Shown: piece after piece, positions 1 through 5,729 of the stretch | Layout: every line of letters starts with the position of its first letter | Numbering within the stretch: position 1 is the stretch's first letter | From: Comamonas sp. lk | Lineage (GTDB): Bacteria > Pseudomonadota > Gammaproteobacteria > Burkholderiales > Burkholderiaceae_C | Assembly: GCA_945901215.1 (NCBI GenBank) | Contig: CAMDKE010000188.1 | Coordinates: forward strand, 1 to 5,729 | Direction: 5' to 3' | DNA length: 5,729 bases | Notes under the pieces: generated by a model | Told to the model about the DNA's origin: nothing | The model's database searches: none | What the model saw: the letters and a program-made list of their open reading frames with translations, nothing else | Translations under genes and position numbers: made by a program

Positions 1-1806
1 GTGATTGGTGATGAGCACCGCAGCCGCAAGTTCGCCATCATCATCGACGAGGCGCATTCCAGCCAGAGCGGCAAGACAGCGGCTTCCATGAGCGCCACGC
101 TGGGCGCGACGGCGGACGGTGCAGAAGACGACGGTGACGAGGCAGACGCCGAAGACGTGGTGAACAACGCCATCGAGCAGCGCATGGCCGCCCGCAAATT
201 GATGACCAACGCCAGCTACTTTGCCTTTACCGCCACGCCCAAAAACAAGACATTGGAGATGTTTGGTGATGCGTTGCCGCCGGACGCTGAAGGCAAGGTC
301 AGGCACAAGCCGTTTCACAGCTACACCATGAAGCAGGCGGTAGAAGAACACTTTATTCTGGACGTGCTCAAGAATTACACGCCGGTGCCAAGCTACTTCG
401 GACTGGTCAAAAAGATAGAAGACGACCCGCTGTTTGACAAGAAGAAGGCCAAGAAGAAGTTGCGCCGCTATGTGGAAAGCCACGACCATGCCATCCGGCT
501 CAAGGCCGAAATCATGGTGGACCATTTTCATGAAAACGTACTGGCTGCGGGCAAGATTGGCGGGCAGGCGCGCGCTATGGTGGTGTGCAGCGGTATCGAG
601 CGGGCGATTCAATATTTCAAGGCGTTTCAGGCCTACCTGGCCGAGCGCAAGAGCCCCTACCAGACCATAGTGGCGTTTTCAGGCGAACATGAATTTGAAG
701 GTGTCAAGGTTAGCGAGTCGTCCCTCAATGGCTTTGCCAGCCGCGACATTGCCGACAAGATTCAGGATGACCCCTACCGGTTTTTGATTTGTGCGGATAA
801 GTTTCAGACCGGCTACGACGAGCCGCTCCTGCACACCATGTATGTGGACAAGGCGTTGTCGGGCATCAAGGCGGTTCAAACGCTGTCACGCCTAAACCGC
901 TCACATCCCAAGAAGCGGGACTGTTTTGTACTGGATTTTCAAAACGACATCGAGGGTATTAAGCTGTCGTTTCAGGACTACTACCGCACCACGCTGCTCA
1001 GCGAAGAGACGGACCCGAACAAGCTCAACGACCAAAAAAGAGACTTGGATGCTGCGCAGGTGTATTCGGCCGAACAAGTTGATCTGTTTGTGGCGCTGTT
1101 TCTGGCAGGCGCGGAGCGCGACAAGCTGGATCCGATACTGGACGCCTGCGTGAAGGTCTACAACGACACGCTGGACGAAGACCAGCAGGTGGACTTCAAA
1201 GGCAAAGCCAAGGCTTTTTGCCGCACTTACGATTTTTTGGCATCTATCACCCCCGGCGTCAATGCCGCTTGGGAAAAGCTGTCCATTCTGCTGAACCTGC
1301 TGGTAGCCAAGCTACCCGCGCCGAAAGAGGAAGACTTGGCCAAAGGCATCATCGACACCATTGACATGGACAGCTACCGTGTGGACAAGCAAACGGCCCT
1401 CAAGATTGCGCTGGCCGATGCAGACGCAACTATCGAACCGAGTTCTGTGGATGGCGGTGGCTTCAAGTCGCAGCCAGAGCTGGACCGATTGAGCAGCATT
1501 CTGAAAGCCTTCAACGACAGCTTTGGTACGCTATTTACCGATTCCGACCGGGTGGTGAAAAAGATCAGGGAAGAAGTGGCACCCAGAGTGCAGGCCAACG
1601 CCGCCTACCAAAACGCTAAGCAGAACACGCCGCACACCGCTCGCATGGCGCATGACCAGGCGCTAGGCATGGCGATGCAAATTTTGCTGAAAGACGACAC
1701 CCAGATTTACAAGCAATTCGTTGAGAACGATTCGTTCAAGCGGTTTGTTGGGGATATGGTCTATGCGTTGACGAGCCAGCAGCAGCTTGGGGTGCGACAA
1801 GATTAA
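1..1806 (+). CDS. hsdR: Type I restriction endonuclease R subunit (HsdR), C-terminal part, 5' end cut by window edge
   Basis: This is the motor and restriction subunit of a type I restriction-modification complex, which translocates DNA with ATP and cleaves it with HsdM and HsdS. Superfamily 2 helicase motifs appear in order: motif II DEAH (residues 16-19 of the visible part, in IIIDEAHSSQSGK), motif III TATP (77-80), motif IV-like VVCSG (194-198), motif V around FQTGYDEP (268-275) and motif VI QTLSRLNR (293-300). The stretch after motif VI (YYRTTLLSEETDPNKL) is typical of HsdR, and a helical C-terminal region follows to a TAA stop. The frame is open to base 1, so the GTG there is almost certainly an internal codon. 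Walker A and the N-terminal PD-(D/E)xK nuclease domain are not visible. An acidic stretch (39-52) lies between motifs II and III. No frameshift or internal stop is seen in the 601 visible residues. The family call is firm, but whether the full gene is intact cannot be judged. Confidence 0.93.
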   Translation: MIGDEHRSRKFAIIIDEAHSSQSGKTAASMSATLGATADGAEDDGDEADAEDVVNNAIEQRMAARKLMTNASYFAFTATPKNKTLEMFGDALPPDAEGKVRHKPFHSYTMKQAVEEHFILDVLKNYTPVPSYFGLVKKIEDDPLFDKKKAKKKLRRYVESHDHAIRLKAEIMVDHFHENVLAAGKIGGQARAMVVCSGIERAIQYFKAFQAYLAERKSPYQTIVAFSGEHEFEGVKVSESSLNGFASRDIADKIQDDPYRFLICADKFQTGYDEPLLHTMYVDKALSGIKAVQTLSRLNRSHPKKRDCFVLDFQNDIEGIKLSFQDYYRTTLLSEETDPNKLNDQKRDLDAAQVYSAEQVDLFVALFLAGAERDKLDPILDACVKVYNDTLDEDQQVDFKGKAKAFCRTYDFLASITPGVNAAWEKLSILLNLLVAKLPAPKEEDLAKGIIDTIDMDSYRVDKQTALKIALADADATIEPSSVDGGGFKSQPELDRLSSILKAFNDSFGTLFTDSDRVVKKIREEVAPRVQANAAYQNAKQNTPHTARMAHDQALGMAMQILLKDDTQIYKQFVENDSFKRFVGDMVYALTSQQQLGVRQD

Positions 1807-1887
1807 GGCCTGCCCTAATCGACTTATCAATGGCTGCAACATAGTCAAACGCACCGACGCACGGGTACTACCACCCCCAAAAGCGCC
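1807..1887. other. Convergent intergenic gap between hsdR and the transporter operon
   Basis: These 81 bases separate the stop of the + strand restriction gene from the stop of the - strand ATPase gene. A weak hairpin (1801-1808 pairing with 1813-1820, one A-C mismatch, 4-base loop) overlaps the hsdR stop codon, but no T-run follows it. On the other strand I see no stem plus T-run after the ATPase stop. A terminator is expected between converging genes, but none is convincing by eye. No tRNA, repeat or att-like duplication was recognised. The gap is the boundary between a restriction locus and a transport operon. Confidence 0.4.
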
Positions 1888-2691
1888 TTACTTCAAACTC
1901 CCCGCCAAAAACTGCCCCAGCCGCTCGCTCTTGGGGTGGGCCAGCACCTCGGTGGGGTTGCCTTCTTCTTCAACCAGGCCCTTGTGCAAAAAGATCAGGT
2001 GGTTGGCCACTTCGCGGGCGAAGCCCATTTCGTGGGTGACCACCACCATGGTGCGGCCTTCTTCAGCCAGGGTGCGCATGACGCGCAGCACTTCGCCCAC
2101 CAGCTCGGGGTCCAGGGCGCTGGTGGGTTCGTCAAACAGCATCACTTCGGGCTCCATGGCCAAGGCGCGGGCGATGGCCACGCGCTGCTGCTGCCCGCCG
2201 CTCAGGTGCGCGGGGTAGCGGTCTTCCATGCCCACCAGGTCCACGCGCGCCAGATACTTGCGCGCCGTGGCCACCGCCGCGTCGCGCGGCACGCCCAGCA
2301 CGTGGATGGGGGCTTCGATGATGTTTTGCAGCACTGTTTGGTGCGCCCAGAGGTTGAAGTGCTGAAACACCATGGCGAGCTTGGTACGCAGGCGCTGCAG
2401 TTGTTTGGGATCGCGGGCGTTCAATTCGCCGTTTTTACCCGCCACCAGGTCCAGCGCTTCACCGGCCACCGCAATCGTTCCCTGGTGCGGCTTTTCCAGC
2501 AGGTTGATGCAGCGCAAAAACGTGCTTTTGCCCGAGCCGGAGCTGCCGATGATGCTGATCACGTCGCCCGCATGCGCGGTCAGCGACACGCCTTTGAGCA
2601 CCTCGTTGCTGCCAAAGCGCTTGTGGATATTGAGGGCTTGGAGCTTGATGGCTGCGTTGGTCATGGTGTTTTCAGAGTCCGTGTGGCCCAT
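1888..2691 (-). CDS. ABC importer ATP-binding protein, HisP/AotP type (polar amino acids)
   Basis: This is the cytoplasmic ATPase that powers the permease pair encoded upstream. All nucleotide-binding motifs are present, numbered from the start chosen here: Walker A GSSGSGKST (49-57), Q-loop glutamine 110 in VFQHFNLW, signature LSGGQQQR (163-170), Walker B VMLFDEP (183-189), D-loop SALD (191-194) and H-loop histidine 220 in VVTHEMGFA. From memory, the sequence closely follows enterobacterial HisP along its whole length, including HKRFG near the start and the final GSLK. I chose the ATG at 2691 because it overlaps the upstream gene's TGA by one base (TGATG) and follows a GGGGGA run. The ATG at 2664 gives 258 rather than 267 residues, fits HisP length better and lacks a good ribosome site. 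A further in-frame extension upstream lies inside the deacylase gene and is unlikely. The general function is firm. The substrate cannot be read from the ATPase alone. Confidence 0.95.
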   Translation of the reverse strand: MGHTDSENTMTNAAIKLQALNIHKRFGSNEVLKGVSLTAHAGDVISIIGSSGSGKSTFLRCINLLEKPHQGTIAVAGEALDLVAGKNGELNARDPKQLQRLRTKLAMVFQHFNLWAHQTVLQNIIEAPIHVLGVPRDAAVATARKYLARVDLVGMEDRYPAHLSGGQQQRVAIARALAMEPEVMLFDEPTSALDPELVGEVLRVMRTLAEEGRTMVVVTHEMGFAREVANHLIFLHKGLVEEEGNPTEVLAHPKSERLGQFLAGSLK

Positions 2692-3830
2692 CAGTCCCCC
2701 AGAAGTTTGCCGGTACGAAAGGGCGTGGCACCGGCAATTTTGCCGATCTCGCACCCTGCCGTCACATAACGGTCGCGAATGCGCGCATACAAAACCCCGG
2801 CCACACCCGCCACCACGCGCTGCGTGGTGTTGTTAATCGGGTCAATCACCTCGGCCACCAGATCGCCGGGCTGCATGTGTTGACCGGGCTCGGCGGCAAA
2901 CACCAGCACGCCGGGGCCGCTGGCGCGCAGCGTCTCAGAGCCAGCAAGTGGCGTGGGCGCGCAGCGCGGCGTGGGCACGGTGGGTTTGGCGTCGGTATGC
3001 AGCACGCCAATGTGCTGCAAGTAATGCCCAATAGCCTGGGCGTCGGTGCGCGCCCAGGCGTGGCTCACGTCCAGCTCGCCGCGCTGCTCTATGGTGGTGC
3101 TGCAGCAGCCCTGGGGCAGCGGGGCGCTGTTGCCCTGCGCACGCAACTGGGCGGCGAGCTGCCACCACACGCCGGACAAACATTCATCGATCGGCCCGCC
3201 GCCCGAGTTTTTGGCAATCAGCGTGGCCTCGCTGCCCAAAAAGCAGGACAAGGCTTCCAGCTGGGGCCAGCACGGCTCTTCGCAGTAAAAGTGCAGCACG
3301 CCTTCGCAGTCGCAATGCAGGTCCAAAAAGTAGTCGGCGTCATGGGCCAGTTGCATCAAGGTGCGGCGCAGGCTTTGCAGCTCGGTGGTTGCTTCCCACT
3401 CCTTGATGTACTGGCCGATGGCCGAGCGCACGGTGCGCACATTGGCATCAGCGTCGGGCCCCAAAGCAGGCAGCACTTGCGCCGAAATGGCCGCTGTAAG
3501 GTCGGGGTAATTTCGGTTGAAGTTCTCGGAGGTGTCCAACTCAAAACGCCCCATGGGCTTGTGGTCCAGGCGCTGGGCCAGGCCAATGGGGTTGGCCACC
3601 GGCACCAGCACCACTTCACCGCGCAGCAGGCCAGCGGCTTCGGCGGCTTCCAGCAGCGGGCGCAAATGGTGGGCGGTCAGCATGCCGGGTAGCTCTTCTG
3701 CGTGCAGGCTGGCCTGAATGTAGACCTTGGAGACTTTGCTGCCGCTGCCCGGCGTGCCAAAGTGAAAGCTCGTCAGCGTCTTGTGGCTGCCCAGGCTGGG
3801 CGAGAGAAGCGGGTGGTCAATGCGTTGCAT
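2691..3830 (-). CDS. Zinc-dependent deacylase-like protein, succinylglutamate desuccinylase/aspartoacylase family (AotO-like)
   Basis: This 379-residue protein belongs to the M14-like AstE/AspA family, whose members cleave an acyl group from an N-acyl amino acid using one zinc. Visible family signatures are HAEE (likely zinc ligands H43 and E46), NFNRNYPD (103-110, the substrate-binding NR motif), DLHCD with probable third ligand H172, and TTIE with probable catalytic glutamate E248. Residues about 303-366 resemble the small biotinyl/lipoyl-like beta domain found at the C-terminus of this family. No signal peptide or membrane segment is seen, so it should be cytoplasmic. It sits between the second permease and the ATPase, starts 9 bases after the permease stop and overlaps the ATPase gene by one base. 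The same placement is known for aotO in the Pseudomonas arginine/ornithine operon aotJQMOP. Family membership and intact catalytic residues are well supported. Substrate and even enzymatic activity are inferred. Confidence 0.85.
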   Translation of the reverse strand: MQRIDHPLLSPSLGSHKTLTSFHFGTPGSGSKVSKVYIQASLHAEELPGMLTAHHLRPLLEAAEAAGLLRGEVVLVPVANPIGLAQRLDHKPMGRFELDTSENFNRNYPDLTAAISAQVLPALGPDADANVRTVRSAIGQYIKEWEATTELQSLRRTLMQLAHDADYFLDLHCDCEGVLHFYCEEPCWPQLEALSCFLGSEATLIAKNSGGGPIDECLSGVWWQLAAQLRAQGNSAPLPQGCCSTTIEQRGELDVSHAWARTDAQAIGHYLQHIGVLHTDAKPTVPTPRCAPTPLAGSETLRASGPGVLVFAAEPGQHMQPGDLVAEVIDPINNTTQRVVAGVAGVLYARIRDRYVTAGCEIGKIAGATPFRTGKLLGD

Positions 3831-3836
3831 GGGTGG

Positions 3837-3841
3837 CCTTT
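3837..3841 (-). promoter_or_regulatory. Ribosome binding site of the deacylase gene
   Basis: On the - strand AAAGG lies 6 bases before the ATG at 3830 and shares bases with the TAA stop of the preceding permease (3842-3840). The overlap suits reinitiation by ribosomes finishing the permease gene and supports the 3830 start. Confidence 0.5.
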
Positions 3842-4553
3842 AGTTTTTGCGCGGTGCCAGGTAGGCCAAAAAGTGCCGCTCGGCCAGCTTGAAAAACCCC
3901 ACCAGCGCAAAGGTAGCCAGCAGGTAAATGCCTGCGGCAAACAAGTAGGCCTCAAACGGCAGGTAGTAGTCCGAATACACCCGGCTGGCGGCTGCGGTCA
4001 CGTCCATCATGCTGGGCACGGCGCTGGCCAGGCTGGTGCTTTGCAGCATCATCACCACCTCGTTGCTGTACGCGGGCAGGCTGCGGCGCATGGCGCTGGG
4101 CAGCACGATGCGCCACAGAGTTTGCCAGCGCCCCATGCCGTAGGCCTGGGCGGCTTCCAGTTCGCCTGCACTGGTTTCGCGAATGGCGCCTGCCAGCATC
4201 TCGGCGCTGTAAGCGGCGGTGTTCAGGCTAAAGGCCAGCAGGGCGCAAAAAAACGGTTCTTTGAAGTGCGTCCAGGGCCACACATCGTCCCAGCGCGCCT
4301 GAATCCACTCCAGCTGGCCCAGGCCGTAGTAAATCAAATACACCTGAATAAGCAGCGGCGTGCCGCGCACCACGTAGGTATAAGCGCCCACCACCGCACG
4401 CAGCGGCGCCGAGCGGCTGGTCAGCGCCAGCGCAAAAATGAGCGCCAGCACCGCGCCCACGCCCAGGCTGGAAAACAAGAGCGTCAGCGTGGTGAGAATG
4501 CCCTCGCCATACAAGGCCAGGTTTTTGGCCTGGAAGATGACGTCCCACTTCAT
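3840..4553 (-). CDS. ABC importer permease, HisM/AotM type
   Basis: This inner-membrane permease of the polar amino-acid (HAAT) family has 237 residues, close to the usual length. It begins with an N-terminal membrane segment preceded by GEGILTTLTL. Next come the conserved RGTPLLIQVYLIYYG (63-77) and a hydrophobic stretch FFCALLAFSLNTAAYSAE (101-118). The cytoplasmic EAA loop that docks onto the ATPase is clear: EAAQAYGMG (133-141) with LP at 151-152. PAYSNEVVMMLQSTSLA follows, then a last membrane segment near 203-222. The SNEV...STSLA region and the alanine-rich C-terminal half match HisM better than HisQ. Its ATG overlaps the TGA of the upstream permease gene by one base (TGATG), so the two half-channels are probably made in equal amounts. 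Basic amino acids are the likely cargo, inferred from family resemblance and operon order. Confidence 0.93.
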   Translation of the reverse strand: MKWDVIFQAKNLALYGEGILTTLTLLFSSLGVGAVLALIFALALTSRSAPLRAVVGAYTYVVRGTPLLIQVYLIYYGLGQLEWIQARWDDVWPWTHFKEPFFCALLAFSLNTAAYSAEMLAGAIRETSAGELEAAQAYGMGRWQTLWRIVLPSAMRRSLPAYSNEVVMMLQSTSLASAVPSMMDVTAAASRVYSDYYLPFEAYLFAAGIYLLATFALVGFFKLAERHFLAYLAPRKN

Positions 4554-5239
4554 CAGAGCTGCCCCCGGCGCGTACCCAGGCTGTAGCGCGCGTTGACCTT
4601 GCGTAGCACGTAGAGTGACGCGCTGGTAAACACGAGAAACAAGGCCGCAGTGAACAGGAAAAACTCAAAGGGTGAACGCGTGGCCGCGCTGGCCTGCTTA
4701 GAGAGATAGGTCATCTCTTTCAAGCCAATCAGGCTGACCAGCGCGGTGGCCTTGATCAGCACCAGCCAGTTGTTGGTAAAGCCGGGCAGGGCGTAACGCA
4801 CCATCTGCGGCAGTGTGATGCGCACAAACGCATGGGCGCGGCCCATGCCAAAGGCCCAAGCGGCTTCTGCCTGGCCCTTGGGGACGGCCAAAATCGCGCC
4901 CCGAAAGGTCTCGGTCATGTAGGCGCCATAAATAAATCCCAGGGTCAACACCCCTGCCACAAATGGGTTGATGTCCACGGTACGCTTGCTGCCCAGGGCT
5001 TCCATCAGGTGGTTCAGGCCCATGGTGCCGCCGTAAAACACCAGCAGCATCACCACCAAATCGGGAATGCCCCGGATAACAGTGGTGTACGCGGTGCCCA
5101 AGGCCACCGCCACCGGACGGCCTGACAGACGCGCTGCCGCACCCAGCAAACCCAAGACGATGGCCACTGCCAGCGAGCACAGGGCCACGGCTACGGTAAG
5201 TAGCGAGCCTTGCAAGATGCTGAAGTAATAGGCGTTCAT
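4553..5239 (-). CDS. ABC importer permease, HisQ/AotQ type
   Basis: This is the partner permease of the importer, 228 residues long. It has an N-terminal membrane segment (about 10-35), the conserved RGIPDLVVMLLVFYG (56-70), a segment near 92-112 (AGVLTLGFIYGAYMTE), the ATPase-docking EAA loop EAAWAFGMG (125-133) with LP at 143-144, and further segments near 156-172 and 190-212. The RGIPDLV form and the NNWLVLIKATALVSLIG stretch (156-172) are typical of HisQ/AotQ/ArtQ proteins. It is the first gene after the intercistronic hairpin. Its ATG at 5239 has no recognisable Shine-Dalgarno sequence (the preceding bases read ATCCCCAAGCC), so initiation may be weak. The start is kept because the N-terminus MNAYYFSILQGSLLT looks like the family start. 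The role is firm and the substrate is inferred. Confidence 0.93.
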   Translation of the reverse strand: MNAYYFSILQGSLLTVAVALCSLAVAIVLGLLGAAARLSGRPVAVALGTAYTTVIRGIPDLVVMLLVFYGGTMGLNHLMEALGSKRTVDINPFVAGVLTLGFIYGAYMTETFRGAILAVPKGQAEAAWAFGMGRAHAFVRITLPQMVRYALPGFTNNWLVLIKATALVSLIGLKEMTYLSKQASAATRSPFEFFLFTAALFLVFTSASLYVLRKVNARYSLGTRRGQL

Positions 5240-5250
5240 GGCTTGGGGAT

Positions 5251-5289
5251 AAAAAAATCGGCGTCCAGCCAGAGCTGTACGCCGATTTT
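5251..5289 (-). terminator. Intercistronic Rho-independent terminator/attenuator between binding protein and permease genes
   Basis: On the - strand, 5289-5279 (AAAATCGGCGT) and 5264-5254 (ACGCCGATTTT) form a perfect 11-bp stem. Inside the 14-base loop, CAG/CTG can add three more pairs after one mismatch. The stem runs directly into seven T residues (5257-5251), which is the full form of an intrinsic terminator. It lies 12 bases before the first permease ATG and after the binding-protein stop, with no room for a new promoter behind it. The permease, deacylase and ATPase genes therefore probably depend on read-through, giving an excess of binding protein. It may also block 3' exonucleases. On the + strand only four T residues follow the stem, so activity that way would be weaker. 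Confidence 0.85.
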
Positions 5290-5299
5290 CATTGCCTTA

Positions 5300-5320
5300 A
5301 AAGCAGGCCGGATGGGCTTT
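5300..5320 (-). other. Weak imperfect hairpin at the 3' end of the binding-protein gene
   Basis: AAAGC and GCTTT arms (5320-5316 with 5304-5300) pair, with two inner C-G pairs possible across a GGAT loop (+ strand 5310-5313) and a 3-base bulge. It overlaps the binding-protein stop codon at 5321-5319 and lies just upstream of the strong terminator. It is much weaker than that structure and may be chance. Confidence 0.25.
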
Positions 5321-5729
5321 ATTCGCCGTACACGTCGATGTTGAACTTGGCGAAGTACTTGTCGTTAATGGTCTTGTAGGTAGGGGCGCTGCGGATGGCC
5401 TTGATGGCAGCGTTGAGTTCTGCTTTCAACGCGTCTTCACCCTTACGCAAGGCGATGCCTGCGCCGTAGCCGAAGTACTTGGGTTCTTTCAGGTCGGGTC
5501 CGACCAGCTCATACTTGGCGCCTTCGGGTTTACTCAGGAATCCACCGGTGACTTCCATGTAGTCGGCCACGGTACCGTCCAGACGGCCCGATTTGATGTC
5601 CAGGTAAACCTGGTCTTGCGCTTCATAAGAGTTGACGACCACGCCAGCTGTTTTGAGTTCGCCCAGCGCGTAGTTCTCTTGGGTCGAACCCTTCAGCACG
5701 CCAATTTTCTTCCCCTTGATGGAGGCGGC
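5319..5729 (-). CDS. Periplasmic substrate-binding protein of the ABC importer (HisJ/AotJ type), N-terminal part beyond window edge
   Basis: This is the C-terminal half of an extracellular solute-binding protein family 3 member, the periplasmic receptor that delivers substrate to the two permeases. The frame stays open to base 5729 and reads AASIKGKKIGVLKGSTQE at the visible N-terminus, so translation starts outside the window and the GTG codon at 5699 is internal. The KGKKIGV..GSTQ stretch marks the crossover into the second lobe. SGRLDGTVAD (visible residues about 59-68) is the conserved hinge/ligand-contact region. GAGIALRKGEDALKAELNAAI followed by DKYFAKFNIDVYG is the typical C-terminus of lysine/arginine/ornithine/histidine-binding proteins. 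The 136 visible residues are about half the usual 250-270. The signal peptide and the aromatic residues that would indicate cargo lie outside the window. As the first visible gene of the operon, it is separated from the permeases by 79 bases with a terminator. Confidence 0.92.
   Translation of the reverse strand, partial: AASIKGKKIGVLKGSTQENYALGELKTAGVVVNSYEAQDQVYLDIKSGRLDGTVADYMEVTGGFLSKPEGAKYELVGPDLKEPKYFGYGAGIALRKGEDALKAELNAAIKAIRSAPTYKTINDKYFAKFNIDVYGE

Noticed and set aside
1..3. GTG at base 1 as the true start of the restriction gene
   Set aside because: A protein starting there would lack Walker A and the nuclease domain. The position is inside the first motor domain and coincides with the window edge.
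1801..1820. Inverted repeat GATTA...TAATC at the hsdR stop as a terminator
   Set aside because: The stem is short, has a mismatch and is not followed by a T-run on either strand.
1787..2218. A + strand open frame running from the end of hsdR into the ATPase gene
   Set aside because: It overlaps both neighbours, is low-complexity and has no domain. The region is explained by the hsdR end, the gap and the ATPase on the other strand.
1936..4586. Three long open frames on the + strand (1936-2769, 2877-3692, 3702-4586) lying antisense to the transporter operon
   Set aside because: They lie opposite well-supported genes. Their translations are rich in H, Q, G and A with no recognisable domain, as expected for antisense frames of GC-rich coding sequence.
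4228..5180. Additional - strand open frames (4228-4668 and 4698-5180) overlapping the permease genes
   Set aside because: They are out-of-frame shadows of the two permeases. The permease frames carry the EAA loops and membrane segments; these do not.
5697..5699. GTG at 5699 as the start of the binding protein
   Set aside because: The frame continues open to the window edge and encodes the family-typical KGKKIG just upstream. A start here would remove the signal peptide and first lobe.

Overview
The window looks like a high-GC betaproteobacterial chromosome, probably Burkholderiales and perhaps Comamonadaceae. This rests on codon use, the GC-rich third positions and the style of the transporter proteins. 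It is inferred by eye, not by a database search. The window holds two unrelated blocks that converge on a short gap of about 80 bases.

Left block (1-1806, + strand): the C-terminal two thirds or so of a type I restriction enzyme R subunit (HsdR). The window opens inside the first RecA-like motor domain, just before the DEAH box, and runs to the natural stop. The nuclease domain, Walker A and any hsdM/hsdS genes lie outside the window or are absent.

Right block (5729 down to 1888, - strand): a tightly packed operon for a polar amino-acid ABC importer. In transcription order it contains a periplasmic substrate-binding protein (5' end cut by the window edge), a HisQ-type permease, a HisM-type permease, a zinc-dependent deacylase-like protein of the succinylglutamate desuccinylase/aspartoacylase family, and a HisP-type ATPase. 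The order matches the Pseudomonas arginine/ornithine system aotJQMOP, including the deacylase-like aotO between the second permease and the ATPase. The likely job is uptake of a basic amino acid (arginine, ornithine, lysine, histidine) or an N-acylated or opine-like derivative, which the deacylase could trim in the cytoplasm.

Two control features stand out. A perfect 11-bp stem followed by seven U residues sits between the binding-protein gene and the first permease gene, where it should let only some transcripts read through. The first permease start has no recognisable Shine-Dalgarno sequence. Together they would give many more binding proteins than membrane complexes. The four downstream genes are joined by 1-base TGATG overlaps (twice) and a 9-base gap (once), pointing to translational coupling.

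I see no RNA gene, CRISPR array, insertion sequence or integrase in the window. The most interesting item is the operon-embedded deacylase, whose role in this type of transporter is, as far as I know, unresolved.
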